Shown piece after piece: positions 7,795 through 13,683 of a DNA stretch of 15,504 nt. The position numbers were made by a program, and so were the translations under genes. This stretch comes from Clostridia bacterium (GTDB taxonomy: Bacteria > Bacillota > Clostridia > Christensenellales > UBA1242): contig JAQVLJ010000013.1 in assembly GCA_028704215.1 (NCBI GenBank), positions 1-15,504 on the forward strand, in the 5' to 3' direction. The notes under the pieces are model-generated. The model ran no database searches. It saw nothing but the letters and a program-made list of their open reading frames with translations, and was not told where the DNA came from. Numbering within the stretch: the stretch's first letter is position 1; each line of letters opens with the position of its first letter.

Positions 7795-8988
7795 ATGGAA
7801 AAAATTTATTTTGACAATGCGGCCACTACACCAGTATCAGGCGAGGTTTTAAATGCTATGTTGCCAGTTTTTACAGATAAATATGGTAATAGTAGTTCTT
7901 TACACAATATTGGACGTGATGCAAATAATTTAATAGACCAGTCCCGCGACACCATCGCAGAATTGTTGAATGTTAGTTCAAATGAAATATATTTTACCAG
8001 TAGTGGCACAGAAGCAAATAACTGGGCTATTTTTGGTATCGCAAATGCGAACAGAAGAAAGGGTAACCATATAATTACTTCAAAGATAGAACACCATTCG
8101 GTATTGTCATCTTGTGAAAAATTGGAAAAATCGGGTTTTAAAGTTACTTATCTCAATGTAGATAGCAACGGATTGATTAGTATTGCAGAACTTATGCACA
8201 GTATTACATCTGATACAATTTTGATTTCCATTATAGCAGCAAACAACGAAATTGGTACTATTCAAAATATAAGAACAATTTCTGCAATTGCTCATGAAAA
8301 AAATATTATTTTTCATACTGACGCTGTTCAGTTGTTTGGGCATATTGAAGTGGATTGTCAAGAATTGGGAATAGATGCTTTAACTATAAGTTCTCATAAG
8401 ATTTGCGGACCAAAAGGTTGCGGAGCGCTGTATGTCAGAAAAGGCGTATTAATAGATAATTTTATTGTCGGCGGAAATCAAGAAAGAAACAAACGTGCAG
8501 GTACTGTCAATGTTCCTGCAGTAGTTGGTTTTGCAAAAGCCGCTGAAATTGCATATAGAGACATTAAGGCAAATAATTACAAACTGAAGCAACTATCAGA
8601 TTATTTTAAAAATAAATTAGAAGCAGAAATACCAGATATTATTTTCAATGGACACCCTCGTCAAAGACTGCCTCAAATTGTTAGTGTTTCATTTTCATGT
8701 GTTGAAGGTGAAAGTATTCTTATGTTATTAGATTTACAGGGTATTTGTGTAAGCACAGGAAGTGCTTGTACATCAAATAGCCTCGAACCCTCTCACGTGG
8801 TTTCTGCACTTGGACTTTGTTATGAAGATGTGCAAGGGACTATACGTTTTAGCTTTTCAGTAAACAACACTTTTGAAGAAATTGATTTTACGATTGATGC
8901 TTTAAAAAAGAGTGTTACAAAGTTGCGTGATATGTCACCGATTTATAAAAAACGAAAGAGGGTAAAAAAATGTATAGTGAAAAAATAA
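7795..8988 (+). CDS. nifS: Cysteine desulfurase (NifS/IscS family)
   Basis: This PLP enzyme takes sulfur from cysteine and holds it as a persulfide for Fe-S assembly and other sulfur uses. The start MEKIYFDNAATT at 7795 is preferred over the ATG at 7780 because GGAGA at 7783-7787 lies seven bases before it. The product has 397 residues. Visible residues are His100 in KIEHHSV, Asp176 and Gln179 in HTDAVQ, the PLP lysine Lys202 in SSHKICGPKG, and the mobile-loop cysteine Cys325 in STGSACTS, followed by EPSHVV. This loop form is typical of NifS/IscS (group I) enzymes. After the usual SPIY near 381-384 there is a basic tail KKRKRVKK with an extra cysteine; its codons also contain the iscU ribosome site. 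The gene overlaps iscU by 19 bases, so desulfurase and scaffold are made together. Confidence 0.95.
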   Translation: MEKIYFDNAATTPVSGEVLNAMLPVFTDKYGNSSSLHNIGRDANNLIDQSRDTIAELLNVSSNEIYFTSSGTEANNWAIFGIANANRRKGNHIITSKIEHHSVLSSCEKLEKSGFKVTYLNVDSNGLISIAELMHSITSDTILISIIAANNEIGTIQNIRTISAIAHEKNIIFHTDAVQLFGHIEVDCQELGIDALTISSHKICGPKGCGALYVRKGVLIDNFIVGGNQERNKRAGTVNVPAVVGFAKAAEIAYRDIKANNYKLKQLSDYFKNKLEAEIPDIIFNGHPRQRLPQIVSVSFSCVEGESILMLLDLQGICVSTGSACTSNSLEPSHVVSALGLCYEDVQGTIRFSFSVNNTFEEIDFTIDALKKSVTKLRDMSPIYKKRKRVKKCIVKK

Positions 8989-9356
8989 TAGAGATATTTA
9001 AAAATCCACAAAATGTTGGATACATAAAAAAACCCGATGCAATTGGAAAAGTCGGAAATGTGCGATGCGGTGATATAATGGAATTGACTATGCGTATTGA
9101 AGATGATGTTATCACTGATGTAAAGTTTAGAACTTTTGGATGTGTAGCTGCAATTGCATCTACTTCTGTTATGACTGATTTTATCAAAGGAAAAACTCTT
9201 GATGAAGCATTACTAGTTACAAATAATGATGTTTTAAATATTTTAGGTGAAGTGCCTCAAAATAAAATTCATTGTTCAGTTTTGGCACAAGAAGCCGTTG
9301 TATCTGCAATAAATAATTATCGTTTAAAACAGAAAAAAATAAATAAAACAAAATAA
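8970..9356 (+). CDS. iscU: IscU/NifU-type Fe-S cluster scaffold
   Basis: The scaffold receives sulfur from the desulfurase and iron, and builds [2Fe-2S] clusters for transfer. The protein has 128 residues. The three ligand cysteines are Cys33 in VRCGDIM, Cys58 in FGCVAAIAS and Cys102 in KIHCSVLA, with Asp35 and His101 also present. The GCVAAIAS and HCSVLAQEAV motifs match the NifU N-terminal/IscU type rather than SufU, which has a longer insert. No C-terminal NifU (Nfu) domain or ferredoxin-like domain is fused. The ribosome site AGAGGG (8957-8962) lies seven bases before the ATG inside nifS. The gene ends with tandem stops (TAA TAA). It is the last gene before a terminator; mnmA, which often follows in Firmicutes, is not here. 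Confidence 0.95.
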   Translation: MYSEKIIEIFKNPQNVGYIKKPDAIGKVGNVRCGDIMELTMRIEDDVITDVKFRTFGCVAAIASTSVMTDFIKGKTLDEALLVTNNDVLNILGEVPQNKIHCSVLAQEAVVSAINNYRLKQKKINKTK

Positions 9357-9455
9357 TAATTACAAAATAATTAAATTATATATTTTTTTTAAAAAACAGA
9401 AATATATCGATAAAAATCAAAATAAATACTAAATAATTAATAAATAATAAAAATT
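9357..9455. other. Very AT-rich spacer after iscU
   Basis: This 99-base stretch consists almost only of A and T and contains stop codons in all frames. I see no gene in it. A weak A/T-only inverted repeat (ATATATTT at 9378-9385 against AAATATAT at 9400-9407) is of the kind expected by chance in such sequence. Confidence 0.6.
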
Positions 9456-9477
9456 AATGCCAAAAGGCATTTTTTTT
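9456..9477 (+). terminator. Intrinsic terminator after nifS-iscU
   Basis: AATGCC (9456-9461) pairs with GGCATT (9466-9471) around a four-A loop, and the T run continues to 9477. The stem is short (six pairs) but GC-rich for this region. It lies 100 bases after the iscU stop and before the small gene at 9560. Confidence 0.8.
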
Positions 9478-9559
9478 GGAAATATTTGGATATACAATTA
9501 ATTATTTTAATACATATATCGCACCATTTTGCAAAAAATATTAATATCAAGGAGGATAT

Positions 9560-9685
9560 ATGAAAGAATTGGTAATTGGTATGACTCTTGGTTTCTTAGT
9601 AGGTATTGTAGTTGTAAAAACTTGCAAACCAGTTGCTGAATTGGCAGAAAAGACTAAGAAGGCTATAAAAGAAAAAGTGTCATAA
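9560..9685 (+). CDS. 41-residue single-helix membrane protein with glycine zipper
   Basis: A short open frame starts at ATG 9560, four bases after the perfect ribosome site AAGGAGG (9549-9555), and ends with TAA at 9683-9685. The product is 41 residues. Residues 4-19 form one hydrophobic segment with glycines at 7, 11 and 15 (a GxxxGxxxG glycine zipper). It is followed by Cys22 and then a Lys/Glu-rich amphipathic helix-like tail (24-40: PVAELAEKTKKAIKEKV). This layout suggests a peptide in the membrane with its charged tail in the cytoplasm and a helix face suited to self-association (inference). It resembles YtxH-like or similar small membrane proteins in general form only; I do not recognise the family. 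Terminators at 9456-9477 and 9705-9736 isolate it as its own transcript. A clear promoter is not visible; TTGGAT at 9486 with TAATAC at 9508 is a weak candidate. Confidence 0.8.
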   Translation: MKELVIGMTLGFLVGIVVVKTCKPVAELAEKTKKAIKEKVS

Positions 9686-9704
9686 ACAATATTTTTGATA
9701 TAGC

Positions 9705-9736
9705 AAAAAACGAATATATCTTTTGTTCGTTTTTTT
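9705..9736 (+). terminator. Intrinsic terminator after the 41-residue gene
   Basis: AAAAAACGAA (9705-9714) pairs with TTCGTTTTTT (9726-9735) around an 11-base loop, giving a 10 bp stem that runs into a T-rich tail. The symmetric A and T flanks would allow it to work in both directions. It separates the small gene from ruvX. Confidence 0.75.
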
Positions 9737-9757
9737 CTTTCTTTTTTCGGTTTGTTC

Positions 9758-9766
9758 TGATATCAT
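9758..9766 (+). promoter_or_regulatory. Extended -10 promoter for ruvX (candidate)
   Basis: TGATATCAT fits the extended -10 form TGnTATnAT, with the hexamer at 9761-9766. No good -35 box is visible 16-18 bp upstream, where the sequence is only T/C-rich. Because a terminator lies just upstream, ruvX needs its own start, which supports the call. The start would fall near 9773, leaving a leader of about nine nucleotides. Confidence 0.4.
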
Positions 9767-9781
9767 TTCTATGAGGTAAAA

Positions 9782-10189
9782 ATGAGAGCAATAGGAATAG
9801 ATTTTGGGTTGGTGCGTATAGGAATAGCATTTTCAGATGAAATGAAAATACTTGCTACACCATTCGACACATACAGAACGAAAGACTTTGATTCGGATAT
9901 AGAATATTTTGCTAACTTGATTAATGAAAAAAAAGTGGATACCATTGTAATCGGGTTACCAAAAAATATGAAAGGTGAGGAGCAAGAAATTGCTCACAAA
10001 ACAAAAGAATTTGCAGAAAATTTGCAAAAAAAAACACAGCGTAAATTAATATATATTGATGAACGCTTGACATCGGTTTATGTTGACCGTATAATGATAA
10101 GTGCAGATGTAAAGTGGCAAGATAGAAAAAAAATGATTGACAAACTAAGTGCCGCTACTATATTGCAAAATTATCTTGATAGAAAATAA
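9782..10189 (+). CDS. ruvX: RuvX/YqgF family nuclease (pre-16S rRNA processing)
   Basis: YqgF/RuvX proteins have an RNase H-like fold. They were first proposed to resolve Holliday junctions and are linked in E. coli to maturation of the 16S rRNA 5' end. The protein has 135 residues, the usual size. Conserved parts are Asp7 in GIDFGLVRIG, the strand IVIGLPKNMKG (55-65), Glu94 in IDERLTS, and Asp120 in KKMIDKLSAATILQNYL. These three acidic residues form the expected metal site. The ATG is preceded by GAGG (9773-9776) with a five-base gap. The DUF1292 gene follows 11 bases later, a pairing seen in Firmicutes (yrrK-yrzB). The ireB (yrzL) gene that often precedes ruvX in that group is not found here. 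Confidence 0.94.
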   Translation: MRAIGIDFGLVRIGIAFSDEMKILATPFDTYRTKDFDSDIEYFANLINEKKVDTIVIGLPKNMKGEEQEIAHKTKEFAENLQKKTQRKLIYIDERLTSVYVDRIMISADVKWQDRKKMIDKLSAATILQNYLDRK

Positions 10190-10200
10190 AGGAGTTTCTT

Positions 10201-10515
10201 ATGGAAGAAAAAAGACCAAGTCCGGTTGAAAAATTATTAGATGAAAATAATTTTGACAACATCACACTTTACAACGAAGATGACAAAGCATTCGAATTTG
10301 AACAAATCGCTATTATTCCTATGGACAAAAAATTATATGCAATTTTAAAACCAGTTGCAAAACTTGAAGGATTGGCAGAAGATGAGGCGGTAGCATTCGA
10401 AGTCGATGAAAATTTGAATACAATTACGGTTGTGTTAGATGATAACGTTATTGACAAATTGTTTTCAAAATATGAAAAAATGATTGAAGAACAAGATAAA
10501 AAAGGTAAAAAGTAA
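10201..10515 (+). CDS. yrzB: DUF1292 (YrzB-type) protein
   Basis: This 104-residue acidic protein matches the DUF1292/YrzB pattern: ITLYNEDDKAFEFEQIAIIP (about 21-40), then KKLYAILKPV and a segment rich in acidic residues (EGLAEDEAVAFEV). The molecular role of the family is unknown. The C-terminus about 85-104 is a charged, helix-prone tail (KYEKMIEEQDKKGKK). The ATG follows AAAGGAG near 10188-10194. It is 11 bases from ruvX and a strong terminator follows, so the two genes form a small operon. No membrane segment or signal peptide is present. Confidence 0.88.
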   Translation: MEEKRPSPVEKLLDENNFDNITLYNEDDKAFEFEQIAIIPMDKKLYAILKPVAKLEGLAEDEAVAFEVDENLNTITVVLDDNVIDKLFSKYEKMIEEQDKKGKK

Positions 10516-10530
10516 ATTATTTATAAAAAG

Positions 10531-10559
10531 AACAGCATTTTGTTTATGCTGTTTTTTTT
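10531..10559 (+). terminator. Intrinsic terminator after the DUF1292 gene
   Basis: AACAGCAT (10531-10538) pairs with ATGCTGTT (10546-10553) around a seven-base loop, and eight T end at 10559. Extra A bases before the stem can extend it into the T tract. It lies 15 bases after the stop codon and is the clearest terminator in the window. Confidence 0.92.
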
Positions 10560-10604
10560 GTTGGAAAATATATATATCAATATTTAATATTTTGTTATTA
10601 TTTG

Positions 10605-10633
10605 TTGACAAAATAATATAATTTTGTTATATT
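10605..10633 (+). promoter_or_regulatory. Strong sigma-A promoter for rpsB-tsf
   Basis: A perfect -35 box TTGACA (10605-10610) is followed after 17 bp by TATATT (10628-10633, five of six matches). The upstream bases are AT-rich and could act as an UP element. Such a near-consensus promoter is expected for ribosomal protein genes. The start would be near 10640. Confidence 0.85.
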
Positions 10634-10639
10634 TACCTC

Positions 10640-10743
10640 GTTCAATTTGAATAATTTGCACTCATTGTAAATTCGATTCTCGTTGCCGAAATGGTGAGAT
10701 AGGAGTTTTAAAACAATGGGGAAGACTAAACAAGGAGGAAAAA
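10640..10743 (+). promoter_or_regulatory. rpsB leader with possible hairpin, candidate S2 control region
   Basis: From the predicted start near 10640 to the rpsB ATG there are about 104 nt. A hairpin can form from TCTC (10678-10681) with GAGA (10696-10699) and GCC (10685-10687) with GGT (10693-10695), leaving a bulged GTT and the loop GAAAT. An outer ACTC (10660-10663)/GAGT (10703-10706) helix can enclose it. Ribosomal protein S2 represses its own operon through the leader in E. coli; a similar role here is inference. The rpsB ribosome site AAGGAGG is at 10732-10738. Confidence 0.4.
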
Positions 10744-11637
10744 ATGTCTGTTATTTCAATGAAACAATTACTAGAAGCAGGAGTACATTTTGGTCATCCG
10801 ACTAGAAAATGGAATCCTAAAATGAAGAAGTATATTTTTACTGATAGAGATGATATTCATATCATTAATCTTGAAGACACTTCAAAACAAATCGATAAAG
10901 CATATTACTTTATCAAAGAAAAGGCTGCACTAGGTGCAAGCGTCCTATTCGTAGGAACAAAAAAACAAGCCAGCGAAATTGTAATGCAAGAAGCGCAACG
11001 TTGCGGAATGTTTTATGTAAACAATCGTTGGTTGGGCGGTACTTTGACGAACTTCAATACTATACGTTCTCGTATTGACAGAATGAACCGCTTGGACAAC
11101 ATGGAGTTAATAGGTGACTTTGCTTTGTTGCCCAAAAAAGAAGTTAGTAAATTGACTTCTGAACGTGACAAATTAAAAGCAAATTTGAGCGGTATTAAAG
11201 ATTTGACTTCTCTGCCTGGATTGATTGTATTAGTTGATCCAAAAACTGAGCATCTTGCTGTTCATGAAGCAAAAATTTTGGGTATACCTACCGTTGGTAT
11301 AGTTGATACAAACTGTAATCCAGAAGATGTAGATATTTGCATACCAGCAAATGATGATGCTATTCGTTCATTGAAGATCATATTGAGTGCTTTGGCTGAT
11401 GCTGTAATCGAGGCTAAAGAAGGAGTAACCCTACGTGAAATATCTGATTCTGAAGATGAAGTAGATATGAAAGAAGTGGTTTCTACACCAATACCTGCTG
11501 ATGAAAAAAATATAATTGAAGAAGCTGATAAGGATGAAAAAACTACAAAAAAACCAGTAAAAAAAGCACCTAAGAAAGAAACTGAAACAAAAGAAGAAAA
11601 TAAAGAAGAAAAAGACACAAAAGAAGATAAGGAGTAA
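10744..11637 (+). CDS. rpsB: 30S ribosomal protein S2 with long charged C-terminus
   Basis: S2 binds the 30S body near the mRNA exit side, next to protein S1 where that is present. Residues 1-227 match the family: MKQLLEAGVHFGHPTRKWNPKM, FVGTKKQA (69-76), NNRWLGGTLTNF (93-104), and GLIVLVDP (159-166). Residues about 228-297 are an extension rich in Lys and Glu, ending in a low-complexity stretch such as KKPVKKAPKK and KEENKEEKDTKEDKE. Many S2 proteins end near 230-260 residues, so this one is long at 297. The start is the ATG five bases after AAGGAGG. The last codons GAT AAG GAG TAA carry the tsf ribosome site. It is the first gene of the rpsB-tsf unit. Confidence 0.97.
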   Translation: MSVISMKQLLEAGVHFGHPTRKWNPKMKKYIFTDRDDIHIINLEDTSKQIDKAYYFIKEKAALGASVLFVGTKKQASEIVMQEAQRCGMFYVNNRWLGGTLTNFNTIRSRIDRMNRLDNMELIGDFALLPKKEVSKLTSERDKLKANLSGIKDLTSLPGLIVLVDPKTEHLAVHEAKILGIPTVGIVDTNCNPEDVDICIPANDDAIRSLKIILSALADAVIEAKEGVTLREISDSEDEVDMKEVVSTPIPADEKNIIEEADKDEKTTKKPVKKAPKKETETKEENKEEKDTKEDKE

Positions 11638-11640
11638 TTT

Positions 11641-12288
11641 ATGTTCACAGCACAAGATGTAGCACAATTGAGAGAGATGACCGGTGTTGGTATGATGGAA
11701 TGCAAAAAAGCATTAACAGAAACCAATGGTGACAAAGACAAGGCAATAGAGTTTTTGCGCGAAAAGGGTATCGCTACGGCAGCTAAAAAAGCAGGCAGAA
11801 TTGCAGCTGAGGGAGTTGTTACTTCATACATTCACATGGGTGGAAAAATTGGCGTGTTATTAGAAGTTAATTGCGAAACAGATTTTGTTGCCATTTCTGA
11901 ACAGTTTTTGTCATTGACAAAAGATATCGCATTGCATATTGCCGCTTGCAAACCATTAGTTGTTAGAAAAGAAGAATTATCAGAAGAACTTTTGGAACAA
12001 GAAAGAGCGATATATAGAGCGCAGGCTTTAAGTGAAAACAAACCAGCCGCTATTGTAGAAAAAATGGTAGAAGGTAGAATTACAAAATATTATAAAGAAG
12101 TGGTTTTACTAGAACAACCATTTGTAAAAGATGACAGTATTACTGTTTCCGAATATGTTAATCAAGGAATCCAAAAAATTGGCGAAAAAATCAACGTTAG
12201 AAGATTTGTACGTTATGAAATGGGCGAAGGTTTGGAAAAAAGAAAAGATGACTTTGCTTGTGAAGTCATGAACGCTACTAAAAAATAA
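11641..12288 (+). CDS. tsf: Elongation factor Ts, short form
   Basis: EF-Ts is the nucleotide exchange factor for EF-Tu. The N-terminal UBA-like domain is typical: LREMTGVGMMECKKAL (10-25) and AIEFLREKGIATAAKKAGR. The EF-Tu contact motif TDFVA is at 80-84. The C-terminal segment has INVRRFVRYEMGEGLEK. With 215 residues it is shorter than the B. subtilis or E. coli proteins (about 280-290) and resembles the short forms that have one core subdomain, as in Thermus. No frameshift is apparent, so the short form looks genuine. The ATG at 11641 follows AAGGAG (11629-11634) by six bases. A terminator follows; pyrH, the usual next gene, is absent. Confidence 0.95.
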   Translation: MFTAQDVAQLREMTGVGMMECKKALTETNGDKDKAIEFLREKGIATAAKKAGRIAAEGVVTSYIHMGGKIGVLLEVNCETDFVAISEQFLSLTKDIALHIAACKPLVVRKEELSEELLEQERAIYRAQALSENKPAAIVEKMVEGRITKYYKEVVLLEQPFVKDDSITVSEYVNQGIQKIGEKINVRRFVRYEMGEGLEKRKDDFACEVMNATKK

Positions 12289-12308
12289 AAAAAATTGCAA
12301 AAAACGAC

Positions 12309-12337
12309 AAAGCACAGAATATGAACTGTGCTTTTTT
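12309..12337 (+). terminator. Intrinsic terminator after tsf
   Basis: AAAGCACAG (12309-12317) pairs with CTGTGCTTT (12326-12334) around an eight-base loop, followed by T residues to 12337. It lies 20 bases after the tsf stop and just before the frr promoter, so rpsB-tsf and frr are separate units. Confidence 0.9.
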
Positions 12338-12338
12338 G

Positions 12339-12368
12339 TTGATTTTTCTACGGTAATAGTGTTATATT
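12339..12368 (+). promoter_or_regulatory. Promoter for frr-uppS-cdsA-rseP
   Basis: TTGATT (12339-12344) is followed after 18 bp by TATATT (12363-12368). The TG at 12360-12361 makes this an extended -10 (TGTTATATT). It begins right at the end of the tsf terminator. The start would be near 12375, giving a leader of about 27 nt. Confidence 0.65.
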
Positions 12369-12401
12369 AACTTGTACATAAATATATTATTTGGAGGAAA
12401 A

Positions 12402-12968
12402 ATGAACGAATATACAGATGAGTATTTGATATCTTTTGAGGAAGATATGCAAAAGGCAGTAGATAGACTTTATGCCGATTTTTCTACACTTAGGGTAGGC
12501 AGAGCCAATCCAAAAGTTCTTGATAGAATTGTGGTTGACTATTATGGGACACGTGTGCCTATTAATCAAACAGCAAACATACAAGTTGGTGATGCACGTA
12601 TGTTGGTAATTACACCTTGGGATATGGGCGTGTTAAAAAATATCGTAAGTGCTATTAATGATTCAAATTTGGGTCTCAACGCTTCTGACGATGGCCAAAA
12701 AATACGTATTGTATTCCCCGTTTTGACAGAAGAAAGAAGAAAAGATTTGGTAAAAGAAGCAAAAAATATGTTAGAAACATGCAAAATATCGTTGAGAAAT
12801 TGTAGACGTGATGTTTTGGACGTATTTAAAGATATGAAAAAAGCTTCGGAAATCACGGAAGACGATTTGTCTGCATTAGAAAAACAAGTACAAAAATTGA
12901 TTGACAAATATAATACAAATGTTGAAGAAATATGTGAGAAAAAAATAGCCGAAATAATGGAAGTTTAG
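12402..12968 (+). CDS. frr: Ribosome recycling factor
   Basis: RRF splits post-termination ribosomes together with EF-G. The ATG at 12402 follows GGAGG (12393-12397) by four bases and gives 188 residues, close to the usual 185. An in-frame TTG at 12372 is upstream but lies at or before the predicted transcript start and has no ribosome site. Conserved parts are STLRVGRANPKVLDRI, YYGTRVPINQTANI, TEERRKDLVKEAK and the C-terminal helix ITEDDLSALEKQVQKLIDKY. It begins a unit with its own promoter. The uppS ATG follows two bases after its stop codon begins to end the frame, so the two are probably translated in a coupled way. Confidence 0.97.
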   Translation: MNEYTDEYLISFEEDMQKAVDRLYADFSTLRVGRANPKVLDRIVVDYYGTRVPINQTANIQVGDARMLVITPWDMGVLKNIVSAINDSNLGLNASDDGQKIRIVFPVLTEERRKDLVKEAKNMLETCKISLRNCRRDVLDVFKDMKKASEITEDDLSALEKQVQKLIDKYNTNVEEICEKKIAEIMEV

Positions 12969-12969
12969 A

Positions 12970-13683
12970 ATGAAGATTTTTAGCAAATTAAAAACATTAC
13001 CAAATCATATTTGTTTTATTATTGATGGTAATGGCAGGTGGGCAAAAAAGAGAGGACTCCCAAGAATGGCGGGTCATCGTGCTGGTTTGGACAATTTGAA
13101 AAAGATTTTGGAAATGGTAAAAGTTTTGAAAATAAAAAATGTTTCAGTTTTTGCATTTTCGAGTGAAAACTGGAACAGACCCAAAGCTGAGGTTGATGGC
13201 TTGATGAATTTATTTCGAGAAATGTTGAGCGAAAATAACGAGCAATACATAAAAGACGATGTTTGTATAAAAATTCTTGGAGATTTGGACGGATTGCCAG
13301 CAGATATTAAACAAAAATCTTTATATTTGATGGAAAAAACTAAAAACTGCACAAGTCACTTTTTAAATTTTTGTATAAACTATGGTGGAAAGACAGAAAT
13401 TTTGAATGCCGTCAACAATATATTGAAAAACAAATTACTACACGTTGATGATAAAATTTTTAAAAATTATCTATATACAAAAGATATGCCAGACCCAGAC
13501 TTTATCATTCGAACTAGCGGCGAATACCGTACAAGCAATTTTATGCCATATCAATCGATATATAGCGAATGGTATTTTCCAAAGACTTATTGGCCATCTT
13601 TTGGCAAAAAAGATTTGTATACCGCTTTAAAAAAATACGAAAAAAGAGACCGAAGATATGGACGAATTAAGGAGAAAGTATGA
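12970..13683 (+). CDS. uppS: Isoprenyl (undecaprenyl) diphosphate synthase
   Basis: UppS adds isoprene units in cis to farnesyl diphosphate to make the C55 lipid that carries cell-wall precursors. It has 237 residues. The catalytic Asp19 is in FIIDGNGRWAKKRGLPRMAGHRAG (shown in part: DGNGRWA 19-25). FAFSSENWNRP follows, and the C-terminal diphosphate-binding motif is IRTSGEYRTSNFMPYQ with the two conserved arginines. SEWYFPKTYWP replaces the more usual SELYF...WPDF, a mild divergence. The ATG lies one base after the frr stop, with only a weak GGAAG site (12959-12963). The stop overlaps the cdsA start in ATGA. Confidence 0.95.
   Translation: MKIFSKLKTLPNHICFIIDGNGRWAKKRGLPRMAGHRAGLDNLKKILEMVKVLKIKNVSVFAFSSENWNRPKAEVDGLMNLFREMLSENNEQYIKDDVCIKILGDLDGLPADIKQKSLYLMEKTKNCTSHFLNFCINYGGKTEILNAVNNILKNKLLHVDDKIFKNYLYTKDMPDPDFIIRTSGEYRTSNFMPYQSIYSEWYFPKTYWPSFGKKDLYTALKKYEKRDRRYGRIKEKV

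Noticed and set aside
9378..9407. Inverted repeat in the AT-rich spacer after iscU
   Set aside because: It is made only of A and T in a region that is almost purely A/T, so chance is enough to explain it; the GC-containing hairpin at 9456 is the better terminator.
10641..10651. Palindrome TTCAATTTGAA just after the rpsB transcription start
   Set aside because: The arms are five bases with a one-base centre, too short to claim an operator without a second copy or comparative data.
10691..10702. Four-codon frame ATG GTG AGA TAG in the rpsB leader
   Set aside because: It has no ribosome site upstream and is too short to judge; the bases are better explained as part of the possible hairpin.
11262..11831. 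Long reverse-strand open frame (189 codons) across rpsB and tsf
   Set aside because: It lies opposite two highly conserved genes, has no ribosome site of its own, and its Ser/Phe-rich product reflects the complement of the Lys/Glu-rich S2 tail.
12372..12401. TTG at 12372 as the frr start
   Set aside because: It lies at or before the predicted transcript start and lacks a ribosome site, while the ATG at 12402 follows GGAGG and gives the standard protein length.
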